Source: UBA2428 sp002343545
GTDB lineage: Bacteria; Bdellovibrionota; UBA2428
Assembly (NCBI GenBank): GCA_937952285.1
Contig: CALFZE010000015.1
Span: 1 to 64,000 of the forward strand
DNA: 64,000 nucleotides
Direction of reading: 5' to 3'
Part shown: piece after piece, positions 51,219-59,532 of the stretch
Numbering within the stretch: the stretch's first letter is position 1
Layout: every line of letters starts with the position of its first letter
The notes under the pieces: generated by a model
What the model saw: the letters and a program-made list of their open reading frames with translations, nothing else
The model's database searches: none
What the model was told of the DNA's origin: nothing
Position numbers and translations under genes: made by a program

Positions 51219-51695
51219 CTACTTTTTCTTCATGTGGGCGACGAGCTGATCGAGCGCGGCGCCCCAGCCCTGCAGGAATCCCATCTCTTCGTGCTTCTTG
51301 CGGTCGGCTTCGTCCTTGTGCAAAGCCGTCGCCCGGTACCTCGTTCCCGAGCCGCTCGGCTCGAGTTCGATGATCGCCGTCATGAAGCCCTCGCCCGTGG
51401 GGCGAAACCCGGCCTTCAGGGCGTCCGTGAAGACGAGGCGCTTGTTCGGCACGACCTCGAGAAAGCAGCCCGCGTTGGGGAACTCCTGACCCTCGGGTGA
51501 CTTCATCGTCGTCCGAAAGAGTCCGCCGGGACGCAGGTCGAGCTCGCAGGCGGTCGTCCGCCAAGGCGCGGGCGTGAACCAGTGCACGATGTGTTCGGGC
51601 TTCGTCCACGCTTCCCAAATCCGTTCGGGCGAAAGGTCGACGACGCGTTCGAGTACGAGGTCCAAACGAGGATCCGAACCGTATCCGGAAGTCAT
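51219..51695 (-). CDS. AHSA1-type SRPBCC protein
   Basis: 158 residues from the Met at 51695. Pattern of the AHSA1 family: LERVVDLSPERIWEAWTKPE, then HIVHWFTPAPW, GGLFRTTMKSPEG, LEVVPNKRLVFTDAL and GFLQGWGAALDQLVAHMK. Related to activators and toxin/solvent-response proteins; precise role unknown. The OmpA-family gene lies upstream on the same strand with a strong terminator between. Confidence 0.85.
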   Translation of the reverse strand: MTSGYGSDPRLDLVLERVVDLSPERIWEAWTKPEHIVHWFTPAPWRTTACELDLRPGGLFRTTMKSPEGQEFPNAGCFLEVVPNKRLVFTDALKAGFRPTGEGFMTAIIELEPSGSGTRYRATALHKDEADRKKHEEMGFLQGWGAALDQLVAHMKKK

Positions 51696-51710
51696 GTCTT
51701 GTTTCCTCCA

Positions 51711-51756
51711 AAAAAAGAGAAAAAGCCCCCGCCCCACTTTAACGTGGGGCGGGGGC
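51711..51756 (-). terminator. Strong intrinsic terminator after the OmpA-family gene
   Basis: 13-bp perfect stem GCCCCCGCCCCAC (51725-51737) with GTGGGGCGGGGGC (51744-51756), loop TTTAAC. On the minus strand it is followed by a T-rich run (complement of the A-rich 51711-51724), so it ends the minus-strand gene at 51777. Confidence 0.9.
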
Positions 51757-51776
51757 GGTCGGAAGTCGGGATTCGA

Positions 51777-53162
51777 TCAGCGAGCTTGAACGGCCGGGTC
51801 CACCGCTTCACCCGAAGCGGCGCTCGGCTTCGGCGTGATGACGACGTCGACGCGGCGGTTCTGCGCGCGGCCGCTCTTCGTCTTGTTCGATGCGATCGGA
51901 CGGTCGAAGCCGTAGCCGACCGACTCGATGCGAGCCGTCTCGAGGCCGTTCGCGCTGAAGTAGTCCGAGACCGTCTTCGCACGATCGCTCGAAAGCTCCA
52001 TGTTCACGGCTTTGGAGCCGACGGAGTCCGTGTGCCCTTCGACCACGATCGCATCGGGACCGAGTTTCTCGGCGACGCCCTTGACCTTGCCGAGGATCGC
52101 GATGCCCGCAGCCGGAAGCTCCGAACGACCGGACGAGAACTGCAGCGACTTCAAGCGGACGACGAGCTTGTTGCCTTGTTGGAAGACTTCCGCTTCGTTG
52201 CCCTTGAATTCTTGGCGGGCGGCTTCGATCGCGGCCTGCATGCGGACGCTCTCGTTGGCGGCGGCGAGCTCGCGCTCCTTGGCGGAGAGCTGGCCTTCGC
52301 GCTGAGCGATTTGACCGCGCGCCGCTTCGCGATCGGCTTGCGTCTTGGCGAGCCCGCTTTGGAGCTCCGTGATCTGGCGCTTCTGCTGAACGAGGGCGAT
52401 GGCCGACTCTTCGCTCAGTTTGCGGTCCTTCTTCATCTCGGCCATGACGGCCGCGAGGAATTCGGCGCTCTCGTTGGCGCGCGTCACGTCCGCCGAGTAA
52501 CCTTGGGAGTCCGTGCGCTTCGCCATCACGAAGTTTTCGGCGCTCTTGAGGTCGACGTCGGCTTGGCGGTAGGTCTTCGGCGCCTTGATGTCGGCGTCCT
52601 CGGACTTCAGGCCCCGCATGAGCGAACGGGCATGACCGAGCTGCTTCTCTTGCACGCCGGCGAGCTCGAGATCGAGGTAGCGCTTCTGGAAGTCGGAGAC
52701 TTCGCGCGGCTTCATGTCGTCCAGATCGTCCATCTCGTCGACGAAGTCCTCGTCGATGTTGGCGAGATCGCGCTGGAGCTTGGCGTGTTCACGGACGCCC
52801 GTGGCGAGCGCGGCCTGACGCGCCGTCAGGATGGCTTGCGCCTTGGGCGTGCGCTGCTCGGCCGTTTGGCGAGCGCGCAGCAGGTAAGCCTGACCCTTGC
52901 GAACGTCATCGAGAATTTCTTCGGCGTCTTCGTTGGAGCTGGAGTCTTCGCGGGCTTCCTTCAGCCAATCTTGCGCCTTATCGAGGTCCGACTTCGCCAA
53001 GACGTCGCCGTTCAGGGTGCGGAGCTCGTTCAGGCCGCTTTCGAGTTTGGAAATTTCGTCGTTGGGATTGGCCGTCGCGGGGATGTCGTACGCCGGAGGA
53101 CGGCTCGAGCAAGCCGCGAATGCGAGGACGGAGCCCACGAGGGCGAGGTTCATGATTTTCAC
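51777..53162 (-). CDS. OmpA-family lipoprotein with long coiled coil
   Basis: 461 residues from a GTG at 53162, which has GGGAG nine bases upstream; the ATG at 53153 is too far from it. Lipobox AFAAC. N-terminal part (about 25-110) resembles the DUF4398-type helical region (KLESGLNELRTLNGDVL), then a long charged coiled coil (about 110-330), then an OmpA/Pal peptidoglycan-binding domain (VVEGHTDSVGSKAVNMELSS; RAQNRRVDVVI). Anchors the outer membrane to the cell wall. It looks like a single-gene transcript. Confidence 0.88.
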   Translation of the reverse strand: MKIMNLALVGSVLAFAACSSRPPAYDIPATANPNDEISKLESGLNELRTLNGDVLAKSDLDKAQDWLKEAREDSSSNEDAEEILDDVRKGQAYLLRARQTAEQRTPKAQAILTARQAALATGVREHAKLQRDLANIDEDFVDEMDDLDDMKPREVSDFQKRYLDLELAGVQEKQLGHARSLMRGLKSEDADIKAPKTYRQADVDLKSAENFVMAKRTDSQGYSADVTRANESAEFLAAVMAEMKKDRKLSEESAIALVQQKRQITELQSGLAKTQADREAARGQIAQREGQLSAKERELAAANESVRMQAAIEAARQEFKGNEAEVFQQGNKLVVRLKSLQFSSGRSELPAAGIAILGKVKGVAEKLGPDAIVVEGHTDSVGSKAVNMELSSDRAKTVSDYFSANGLETARIESVGYGFDRPIASNKTKSGRAQNRRVDVVITPKPSAASGEAVDPAVQAR

Positions 53163-53344
53163 GTTGAGTATCTCCCTTGGTTGAACGGCACGCCGTTTTC
53201 TCGCGTCGCCGTCGTCCCCCACCTTAAGCAACAAGCATGCCCGCCTCGGAACGGGTACTTGAGCCGATTTCATGGGGACAAATGCCTCGGGCGCGAGGAA
53301 CTTCGGGGCGCTTCAAGGGATGACGGTGTAGGATCCACGGCGGC

Positions 53345-54739
53345 ATGCTGAGATCCTTATTTCTCTTCGCGCTGAGCGTCCCCGGGATCGCCTCCGCGAA
53401 CGGGCGCCCCTTCGTGCACCTTTTCGAATGGAAGTGGAGCGAAGTCGCGAAAGAGTGCCGTCATTGGCTCGGGCCGAAGGGGATTCGCGCCGTACAGGTC
53501 TCCCCGCCGCAGGAGCACGTCGTGCTCGAGGGCCGTCCTTGGTACGAGCGCTACCAAGTCGTGAGCTACCGGATCGAGAGCCGCGGAGGAAGCCGCGCCG
53601 AGTTCGCCGCGATGATGCGAGACTGCGCACGCGCGGGCGTCGAGGTTTACGTCGATGCCGTGCTGAACCATACGACGGCGCGGCCCCCGCAGGGGCAAGC
53701 CGCCTCGGGGAGCTTCGGGTCCGTCTTCCGCGCCTACGAATATCCCGGCCTCTACCAGGCGCGCGACTTCCATCGTTGCGGCCGTCATGGCGACGGCCAG
53801 ATCCGGGATTGGCGGGACCGCTGGGAGATCCAAAATTGCGACCTGCTGGGGCTGTCCGACCTCGCGACCGGCAGCGCGCACGTGCGATCCACGTTGGCCG
53901 CTTACCTGCGCGATCTCTTGGGGCTCGGCGCGAGCGGGTTTCGCATCGACGCCGCCAAGCATATCCCGGCCCGCGATCTCGAGGCCATTTACGCGAAGGT
54001 CGGCCGGCCTTTCTTTGCCTACCACGAGTCGATCGACGACGGAGACCACGAAGTCGTGCGGGCCGCGGAGTACTTTCCGCTCGGAAAAGTGCTCTCCTTC
54101 AAGTACGGGGCGGACCTCGCGCGCGTCTTCAAGCGGGGCTCGCTCGCGTGGCTCGCGAATTTCGGCGAGCCCTGGGGCTATCCGCCTTCGGCGAAGGCCG
54201 TCGTCTTCCTGGAAAACCACGACACCCAACGGGCCCACGTCGGCGACGGCGACGTGCTCGGCGCGAAGGACGGCGACATCTACCGTCTCGCGAGCCTCTT
54301 CATGTTGGCGTGGCCCTACGGCCAGCCGCAGATACTTTCGAGCTACGACTTCACCAACGATGCGCAGGGGCCGCCGGCGACGACGGCTTCGGCGTGCGCG
54401 AAAGGATGGCGCTGCGAGCACCGGCTCGACTTCGTCGCGCCGCTCCTTGCCCTGCGGGAACACGCCGGCGAGACGCCGGTCACGCACTGGTGGAGCGACG
54501 GGCGCAATCGAATCGCGTTCGGACGCGGAGATCGCGCTTTCGTCGTCTTGAACCGGGAGTCGAGCACGATGTCGGCGTCTTTGCCGACGGGCCTCGCGCC
54601 GGGAAGCTACCGGGACCCGCTCTCGAAGCGCATCTGGCGCATCGAGAGCGACGGTCGGCTAGAGGCCCGCGTGGGCCCGCGTGACGCGATCGTGCTCGCG
54701 CCCGGCCTCAGTGCGCCGCGAGGTCCGCTTCGCCGCTGA
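53345..54739 (+). CDS. Secreted animal/actinobacterial-type alpha-amylase (GH13)
   Basis: 464 residues with a signal peptide (MLRSLFLFALSVPGIASA). The N-terminus VHLFEWKWSEVAKECRHWLG and VQVSPPQEHVV, WYERYQVVSYRIESR are typical of the chloride-dependent animal-like subfamily. Catalytic residues: Asp202 (GFRIDAAKH), Glu228 (AYHES), Asp293 (ENHDTQRAH). Hydrolyses starch or glycogen outside the cell. This amylase type is sporadic in bacteria and often moved by transfer. The 3' end overlaps the convergent gene by 32 bp. Confidence 0.92.
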   Translation: MLRSLFLFALSVPGIASANGRPFVHLFEWKWSEVAKECRHWLGPKGIRAVQVSPPQEHVVLEGRPWYERYQVVSYRIESRGGSRAEFAAMMRDCARAGVEVYVDAVLNHTTARPPQGQAASGSFGSVFRAYEYPGLYQARDFHRCGRHGDGQIRDWRDRWEIQNCDLLGLSDLATGSAHVRSTLAAYLRDLLGLGASGFRIDAAKHIPARDLEAIYAKVGRPFFAYHESIDDGDHEVVRAAEYFPLGKVLSFKYGADLARVFKRGSLAWLANFGEPWGYPPSAKAVVFLENHDTQRAHVGDGDVLGAKDGDIYRLASLFMLAWPYGQPQILSSYDFTNDAQGPPATTASACAKGWRCEHRLDFVAPLLALREHAGETPVTHWWSDGRNRIAFGRGDRAFVVLNRESSTMSASLPTGLAPGSYRDPLSKRIWRIESDGRLEARVGPRDAIVLAPGLSAPRGPLRR

Positions 54740-55487
54740 TCTCGTCCAGGCTTCGACGGGTCTCCATGATCTGCTTGAAGCGGGTCAGATCGGCTTCGAT
54801 CTCGGAGGCCGCGTCCATGCGGAAGATCTTCGCGACAAAGGCGCCCGCCCGGCCACCCGGCGGGTCGTACTTGAGGTTGACCTTGATCTCGGTTCCCTGG
54901 CCTTGGACCTTCTCGAAGCGGACGGAACCGGCGCTGTCGACCTGCGATCCCGCGAGGGACTTCCAGGCGAGCATCTCGCCGGGGACTTCGCTGATGATCT
55001 CGGCGTCCCACTCGACTTTCTGGCCGAAGGGAGCTTTGGCGACCCAGTGGGACTTTCCGTTTCCGAGATCCTGCACCGAGATGAGATGGCGCATGATGCG
55101 CGGCAAGTTATCGAGCTGACGCCAGAATCCGTAGAGGTCGCGCACGGAGCGCTCGATGATGATGCTCCGCTCGACCTTCACGCCGTGATCGGCCGGAACG
55201 GCTACGGCGTCGCCCTCCGGCGGACGGGTCGAACGATCCACGCCGAGCGTATTCACGCCGAGTGCATCATAGACCGGGCAGTACCCGGTCGCCGAGCGCG
55301 CGACCAGCGCTCCGCCCGACGCCAGCGCGCCGATCGCGGCCAGACGCGATTCGCCGCGCCAAAGCTTTCTCAAAGCGTAGAGGCCCAAGGCGCCGCCCAC
55401 GAGGCCCGCGAGGAGGCGTTCTCCGCGCGAGGTGTTGGGTCTGACATGGGAAGCAAGAAACTCTTTGGCTCGATTCAAGTTTTCCAT
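54708..55487 (-). CDS. Membrane protein with YgaP-like N-terminus and SRPBCC domain
   Basis: 259 residues from the Met at 55487. Two hydrophobic segments (ERLLAGLVGGALGLYALRKL, and RLAAIGALASGGALVARS, with a following GYCPVYDALG) match the DUF2892/YgaP-like membrane module, then a SRPBCC domain (VERSIIIERSVRDLYGFWRQ, LDNLPRIMRHL, VEWDAEIISEVPGEMLAWKS). Such fusions are common and may bind hydrophobic ligands near the membrane. Its 3' end overlaps the amylase gene by 32 bp. Confidence 0.85.
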   Translation of the reverse strand: MENLNRAKEFLASHVRPNTSRGERLLAGLVGGALGLYALRKLWRGESRLAAIGALASGGALVARSATGYCPVYDALGVNTLGVDRSTRPPEGDAVAVPADHGVKVERSIIIERSVRDLYGFWRQLDNLPRIMRHLISVQDLGNGKSHWVAKAPFGQKVEWDAEIISEVPGEMLAWKSLAGSQVDSAGSVRFEKVQGQGTEIKVNLKYDPPGGRAGAFVAKIFRMDAASEIEADLTRFKQIMETRRSLDEISGEADLAAH

Positions 55488-55618
55488 GTCCCGCGGGATG
55501 CAAGATATTTGCCATCGTCGGATCCAAAATCCGAACGCCATCGAGAACGAGTTCGGGGGCGCTTTGGAACGGCGCTCCCCAAAAGCGTGGATTTCGGGGA
55601 CGCTCCGTCCGTCGAAGC

Positions 55619-56386
55619 TTAGTTCTTCGAGGGTTCCGCGCGGTAGCGCTCGCCGAGTTGGGGCCACGTTTTGCGGCTTGCCTCGAGGATGAGCGCGTCG
55701 ACGCCACGGTTGTTCTCGGCGCCGCCGACGATCTTCACGTCGCCCTCGGCAGCCTCTCCGCGCAGGTTCGACACGTCCCAGAGGATTTCTTTCCCGTCTT
55801 GGGCGTAGACGCGAAGCCGCAGCGTGGCCTGCGGTTTGAACTTGGCGCCACCCACGAGGCCCGCGAGACCCTCCTTGAGCGGCTCGACCTGCAGACTCAA
55901 CAGCACGAGCGCGGAGGCCTTCAGATCCTTGGCGAGACGCGCACGCTGGGCCTCGTCCATGCGTTCGACCGCGCCCCAATCCATGAGGTCGCCCGCGTGG
56001 TGGATAACGAAGCCCTCGGGGATCGTCGGCAGCGAGCGAAAGCCCGACATGCGTTCTTTGTGGGCCGCGACGTAGGCCGGCTGCTTGGCCAGCTCCTCGT
56101 AGCGGAGCGTCTTCCAACCGAGGCTCCGGTTCATCCCTTCGAGCGAAGCGCGGTAGACCGCCGAGGCGTGTTCGGTCTTCTCGACCTTGGCCGCCTTGCC
56201 AAAACCACCGGACTCCGTCGGGCTGAGGAGGCCGCCGAGGCTCGCGTCGATGGGGCCCTTGCGGATGAGCTCGAAGCCGACGACGGCAAAGCGGTCGGCG
56301 GCCTTCAGTCGCTCCCTCTGGAAAGGCGCCGAGGCGCAGGCCGACAACAAGGCGAGAACTCCGACGAACGCGCAAGATTTCTTCAT
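55619..56386 (-). CDS. Lipoprotein of unknown function
   Basis: 255 residues from the Met at 56386 with lipobox LSAC (Cys17; LALLSACASA). Central DAQRARLAKDLKASALVLLS and FKPQATLRLRVYAQDGKEIL suggest a beta-rich lipoprotein of the periplasm. No family recognised. It follows the soluble-dehydrogenase-like gene by 89 bp, so a shared transcript is possible. Confidence 0.6.
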   Translation of the reverse strand: MKKSCAFVGVLALLSACASAPFQRERLKAADRFAVVGFELIRKGPIDASLGGLLSPTESGGFGKAAKVEKTEHASAVYRASLEGMNRSLGWKTLRYEELAKQPAYVAAHKERMSGFRSLPTIPEGFVIHHAGDLMDWGAVERMDEAQRARLAKDLKASALVLLSLQVEPLKEGLAGLVGGAKFKPQATLRLRVYAQDGKEILWDVSNLRGEAAEGDVKIVGGAENNRGVDALILEASRKTWPQLGERYRAEPSKN

Positions 56387-56475
56387 GCGCGCATCTTCGT
56401 CCGCGGCACGGGAAGCTCTCAAGCGCGGGATGCGGCGTCGGCCACTTCGTGGGCACGCGTTGTGCCCGTTTCGCC

Positions 56476-57531
56476 CTACGGGGCGTGACGAACGCGCCAG
56501 ATCCGATCGCCGTAATCGTCCGACACGAGCATCGATCCGTCCGACAGGAACTCGACGTCCACGGGCCGCCCCAAGGTTTTCTCTCCGCTCAGAAAACCGT
56601 CCAGAAAAACCTCGGGCTTCGAATTCTCCGAGAAAAACTGAACGCGGTAACCGACCTTCTTCGAGCGGTTCCACGAACCGTGCTCGGCGAAGAAAGCCCC
56701 CTTGCGGTATTTCTCGGGGAAAGAGCTCCCGCGGTAGAAACGCAGGCCGAGCGGAGCCGAGTGCGCCTGCAGCTCGTAGCGCGGCGCCACGAAGTCCGCG
56801 CATTTTCCGCGCGGACCGTAGCGGGGATCGCTCACGTTCGCGCCGTGGCAAGCGGGGAAGCCGAAATGCGCGCCTTCCTTGTCGAGACGATTGATCTCGC
56901 AGGGAGGAACGTCGTCGCCCATGAGGTCGCGCCCGTTTTCCGTGAACCAGAGCTTGCCGTTCGCGTCCCAATCGAAGCCGACGGTGTTGCGAACGCCACG
57001 CGCGACGACGCGGAAAGTTTTCGTCTTCAGGTCGAAGCGCGTGATCGAAGCGTAGGGATCGGGCCGCTCGCAGACGTTGCAGGGCGCGCCGACCGGAACG
57101 TAGAGCCCTCCGTCGGGACCGAAGCGGATGAACTTCCAACCGTGGTGGCCGTCCGTGGGGTACTTGTCGGTCAGGACGCTCGAACGAAACTCCGTCCCCT
57201 TGAGCTGAGCTTCGATATTCTCGAAGACGCGGATGCGGCTGATCTCGGCGACGTAGAGATTCCCGTCCTTCACCGCGACGCCGTTGGGCTTCTCGAGTCC
57301 CTTCGCGACGACGCGCACGAGGCGCTCCTTCGCGTTCGTGTCGATCGCGTAGACCCGGTCGTCGCGGGTGCCCACGAAGAGCCATCCCCCGGGCGAGAGG
57401 GCCAGCGAGCGGGCGCCGTCCACTTTTTCCGCGAAAACTTCGACGCGGAAGCCCGGAGGAGCTTTGGGCGTCGGAACGGCCGCGCGGGCCGAAAGCGCGA
57501 CGAAGGCGAATGCGAGCAACGCGTTTCTCAT
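56476..57531 (-). CDS. Exported sorbosone/glucose dehydrogenase-like beta-propeller
   Basis: 351 residues from the Met at 57531 (signal peptide NALLAFAFVALSARAA). Propeller strands such as GARSLALSPGGWLFVGTRDD, KPNGVAVKDGNLYVAE, HHGWKFIRFGPDGGLYVP and VDVEFLSDGSMLVSDD match the soluble quinoprotein glucose/sorbosone dehydrogenase family. CNVCERPDPY holds a Cys pair. May oxidise sugars with PQQ; no pqq genes are seen in the window, and PQQ-independent relatives exist. Periplasmic. Confidence 0.8.
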   Translation of the reverse strand: MRNALLAFAFVALSARAAVPTPKAPPGFRVEVFAEKVDGARSLALSPGGWLFVGTRDDRVYAIDTNAKERLVRVVAKGLEKPNGVAVKDGNLYVAEISRIRVFENIEAQLKGTEFRSSVLTDKYPTDGHHGWKFIRFGPDGGLYVPVGAPCNVCERPDPYASITRFDLKTKTFRVVARGVRNTVGFDWDANGKLWFTENGRDLMGDDVPPCEINRLDKEGAHFGFPACHGANVSDPRYGPRGKCADFVAPRYELQAHSAPLGLRFYRGSSFPEKYRKGAFFAEHGSWNRSKKVGYRVQFFSENSKPEVFLDGFLSGEKTLGRPVDVEFLSDGSMLVSDDYGDRIWRVRHAP

Positions 57532-57579
57532 CCGGCGCAAACTACCGACAAACTCGCGATCGCGCACATGGACTTTTCG

Positions 57580-58230
57580 TCACGTCAATGACTCCGGCTT
57601 AGCGATGTCTCCCGACCGCACGACCGCCGTCCCGACCCGAGCGGCCTTCGCCGCTTCGACCAAGGCCCAGGAGATCGTCTCGGCGCGAATCGCCCGATAG
57701 TGGCGAAGCGATCCCACGAAAAACTTGCTCACGAGCTTCATCACGGCGAGCCCGACGACTTCTCCGCTCCGCGCCTCGGCGCGCTTGCCGTCGATGAGGG
57801 AGGGCCGCAGGATCGTGAGACTGCGAAAGCCGATCTCGCGCAGGCCCGCCTCCATACGCCCCTTCGTGCGGTTGTAGAAGATCGCGGATTTTTCGTCGGC
57901 GCCCATGGCCGAGACGACCGCGGCCGTCCCGCAGCCTTGCGCGTGGAGCTGACGCGCGAGCGTGAGCGGCAAATCGAGATCCACTTTTTCGAAGGCCGCT
58001 TGGGAACCCGCCTGCCGAATCGTCGTGCCGAGGCAGCAAAGGAAGGCATCGACCCGCGGCGGCTCGACGAGACATCCTTCCACGAGAAGAAGCTCCTTAA
58101 GCTTCGGGTGCGAGCGCCCGGTTGGGCGCCGTCCGATCGCGACGACTTGCGAGACGTCGGCGTCCGCCAGAAGAAGATCCAAGGCGATTTGGCCGGTGAG
58201 GCCGGTGGCTCCCGCGATTGCGACGATCAT
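57580..58230 (-). CDS. Atypical NAD(P)-binding SDR-like protein
   Basis: 216 residues from the Met at 58230. Rossmann start MIVAIAGATGLTGQIALDLL (GxxGxxG), then VVAIGRRPTG, DAFLCCLGTTIRQAGS, VVSAMGADEKS and YNRTKGRMEAGLRE (Y-x-x-x-K), ILRPSLIDGKR. Resembles the TIP30/CC3-like and YwnB-like oxidoreductase group. Function unclear. Cytoplasmic. Confidence 0.82.
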   Translation of the reverse strand: MIVAIAGATGLTGQIALDLLLADADVSQVVAIGRRPTGRSHPKLKELLLVEGCLVEPPRVDAFLCCLGTTIRQAGSQAAFEKVDLDLPLTLARQLHAQGCGTAAVVSAMGADEKSAIFYNRTKGRMEAGLREIGFRSLTILRPSLIDGKRAEARSGEVVGLAVMKLVSKFFVGSLRHYRAIRAETISWALVEAAKAARVGTAVVRSGDIAKPESLT

Positions 58231-58301
58231 GACGGTGAGTGTAGCATTTTTTACTCGAGACCGTTCCAAGCCGAACTCTTATCGGGGTCGCCGTCTAGGC
58301 G

Positions 58302-59216
58302 TCAGCTAGGCACGCGCGTAGGCTTCGGCGCCGGCGGACGCCCCATGACGAGCGCGATGCCCGCGAGCACGAAGAGCGAGAACGTGAAGGTCGAAGGCGA
58401 CACGTTCTCGCTCGCCACGAACCACCCCAGCCAGATCGCGACGACCGGATTCACGAGGGCGTAGGTGCTCACGAGCGTGGCGTCGACGTGGCGGTTCAGC
58501 CAGAGGTAGGACGTGAAGGCCACCACGGTACCGAAGATCGCCAAGTAAAAGAGCGACAGGACCGAAGTCGCGTCGACGGCCGCAAAACGAAACGAGGCGA
58601 CTTCGCCCGTGGCGAGCCAGGCGACGAGCACGGCCACGCCGCCGATTCCCATCTGCGCGCCCGAGAACGAAAAGAGTCCGCTCGCGCCCGAAGCGCGACG
58701 CTGAAAGAGCGTACCGAAAGCCCAACTCACGATCGAGATCGCGAGGGCGCCCCAGGCGAGCGGATCGAAACGACCGCCCTCGCCGGGCTGCGCGCGGGTC
58801 AAAAGCACGATACCGACGAGCGCAAGCGCGATGCCCGCGATCTGGCGCGGGCGCGGACGTGGGCCGCCGAAGAAACGCGCGTTCAAGAAGGTAATCCACG
58901 CCGGCATGCTACCGATCACGACCGCGACGAGCCCCGAAGGCAGCGAGCCTTCGGCCACGCAGACGCCCGCGTTGCCGATGACGAGAAGCGTGCCGCTCAG
59001 CCCGGCCAACTTAAGGTCGGCGCGCGTCATCGCCGGCTCTCCGCGCAAGCGCGCGATCCCGAAGAGAAGCCCGCTCGCCAGGACGAAACGCAAACCCGCG
59101 AGGAGCAGCGGCGGAAACGCGACGAGCCCGTACTTGATCGCGAGGTAAGTCGACCCCCAGATGAAGTAGATCGAAGCGAAGTTCAGGAAGGTTTGGACCC
59201 GCACGGACGACGTCAT
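58302..59216 (-). CDS. EamA/DMT-family exporter
   Basis: 304 residues from the Met at 59216. Ten membrane helices in two EamA repeats: first repeat starts FLNFASIYFIWGSTYLAIKY, second AWGALAISIVSWAFGTLFQRR. Similar to RhaT/YdcZ-like exporters of amino acids or small molecules; substrate unknown. A GAGGAAC site precedes the ATG. Confidence 0.92.
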   Translation of the reverse strand: MTSSVRVQTFLNFASIYFIWGSTYLAIKYGLVAFPPLLLAGLRFVLASGLLFGIARLRGEPAMTRADLKLAGLSGTLLVIGNAGVCVAEGSLPSGLVAVVIGSMPAWITFLNARFFGGPRPRPRQIAGIALALVGIVLLTRAQPGEGGRFDPLAWGALAISIVSWAFGTLFQRRASGASGLFSFSGAQMGIGGVAVLVAWLATGEVASFRFAAVDATSVLSLFYLAIFGTVVAFTSYLWLNRHVDATLVSTYALVNPVVAIWLGWFVASENVSPSTFTFSLFVLAGIALVMGRPPAPKPTRVPS

Positions 59217-59532
59217 AATTATGTTCCTCGAAATCCATTTTATGCCTAACCTCATTCGAGCATTAGCGGTTTGAACGTAATCTTGTTAATTTGAATGACA
59301 TTCCGCCGGAGGCCCCGAATGCTCCGTGTGCGCCTTCATCCGACTCAGCATACAAGGCGATCGCGCGAACACCGAGACGGCGGGCTACCTGCAGAAGATC
59401 CCCGAAGTTGCTTGACGATGATGGTGCTCAAACGTACTTCGAGCGCAGGCTATCGGCCGGAATTTCTTGACCCGATCGGTGCTAACCCAATCTTAACGAT
59501 CTTTCGCGCGGCGATTTTCCTACACTGGGGCG
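59217..59532. other. Intergenic region between divergent EamA and CxxCH-protein genes
   Basis: 316 bp. AT-rich near the EamA start (59217-59290), where its promoter should be. A -10-like TAAAAT on the minus strand lies about 25 bp from the EamA ATG. A TACACT at 59521-59526 sits just before the rightward gene. No credible coding frame was seen. Confidence 0.5.
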
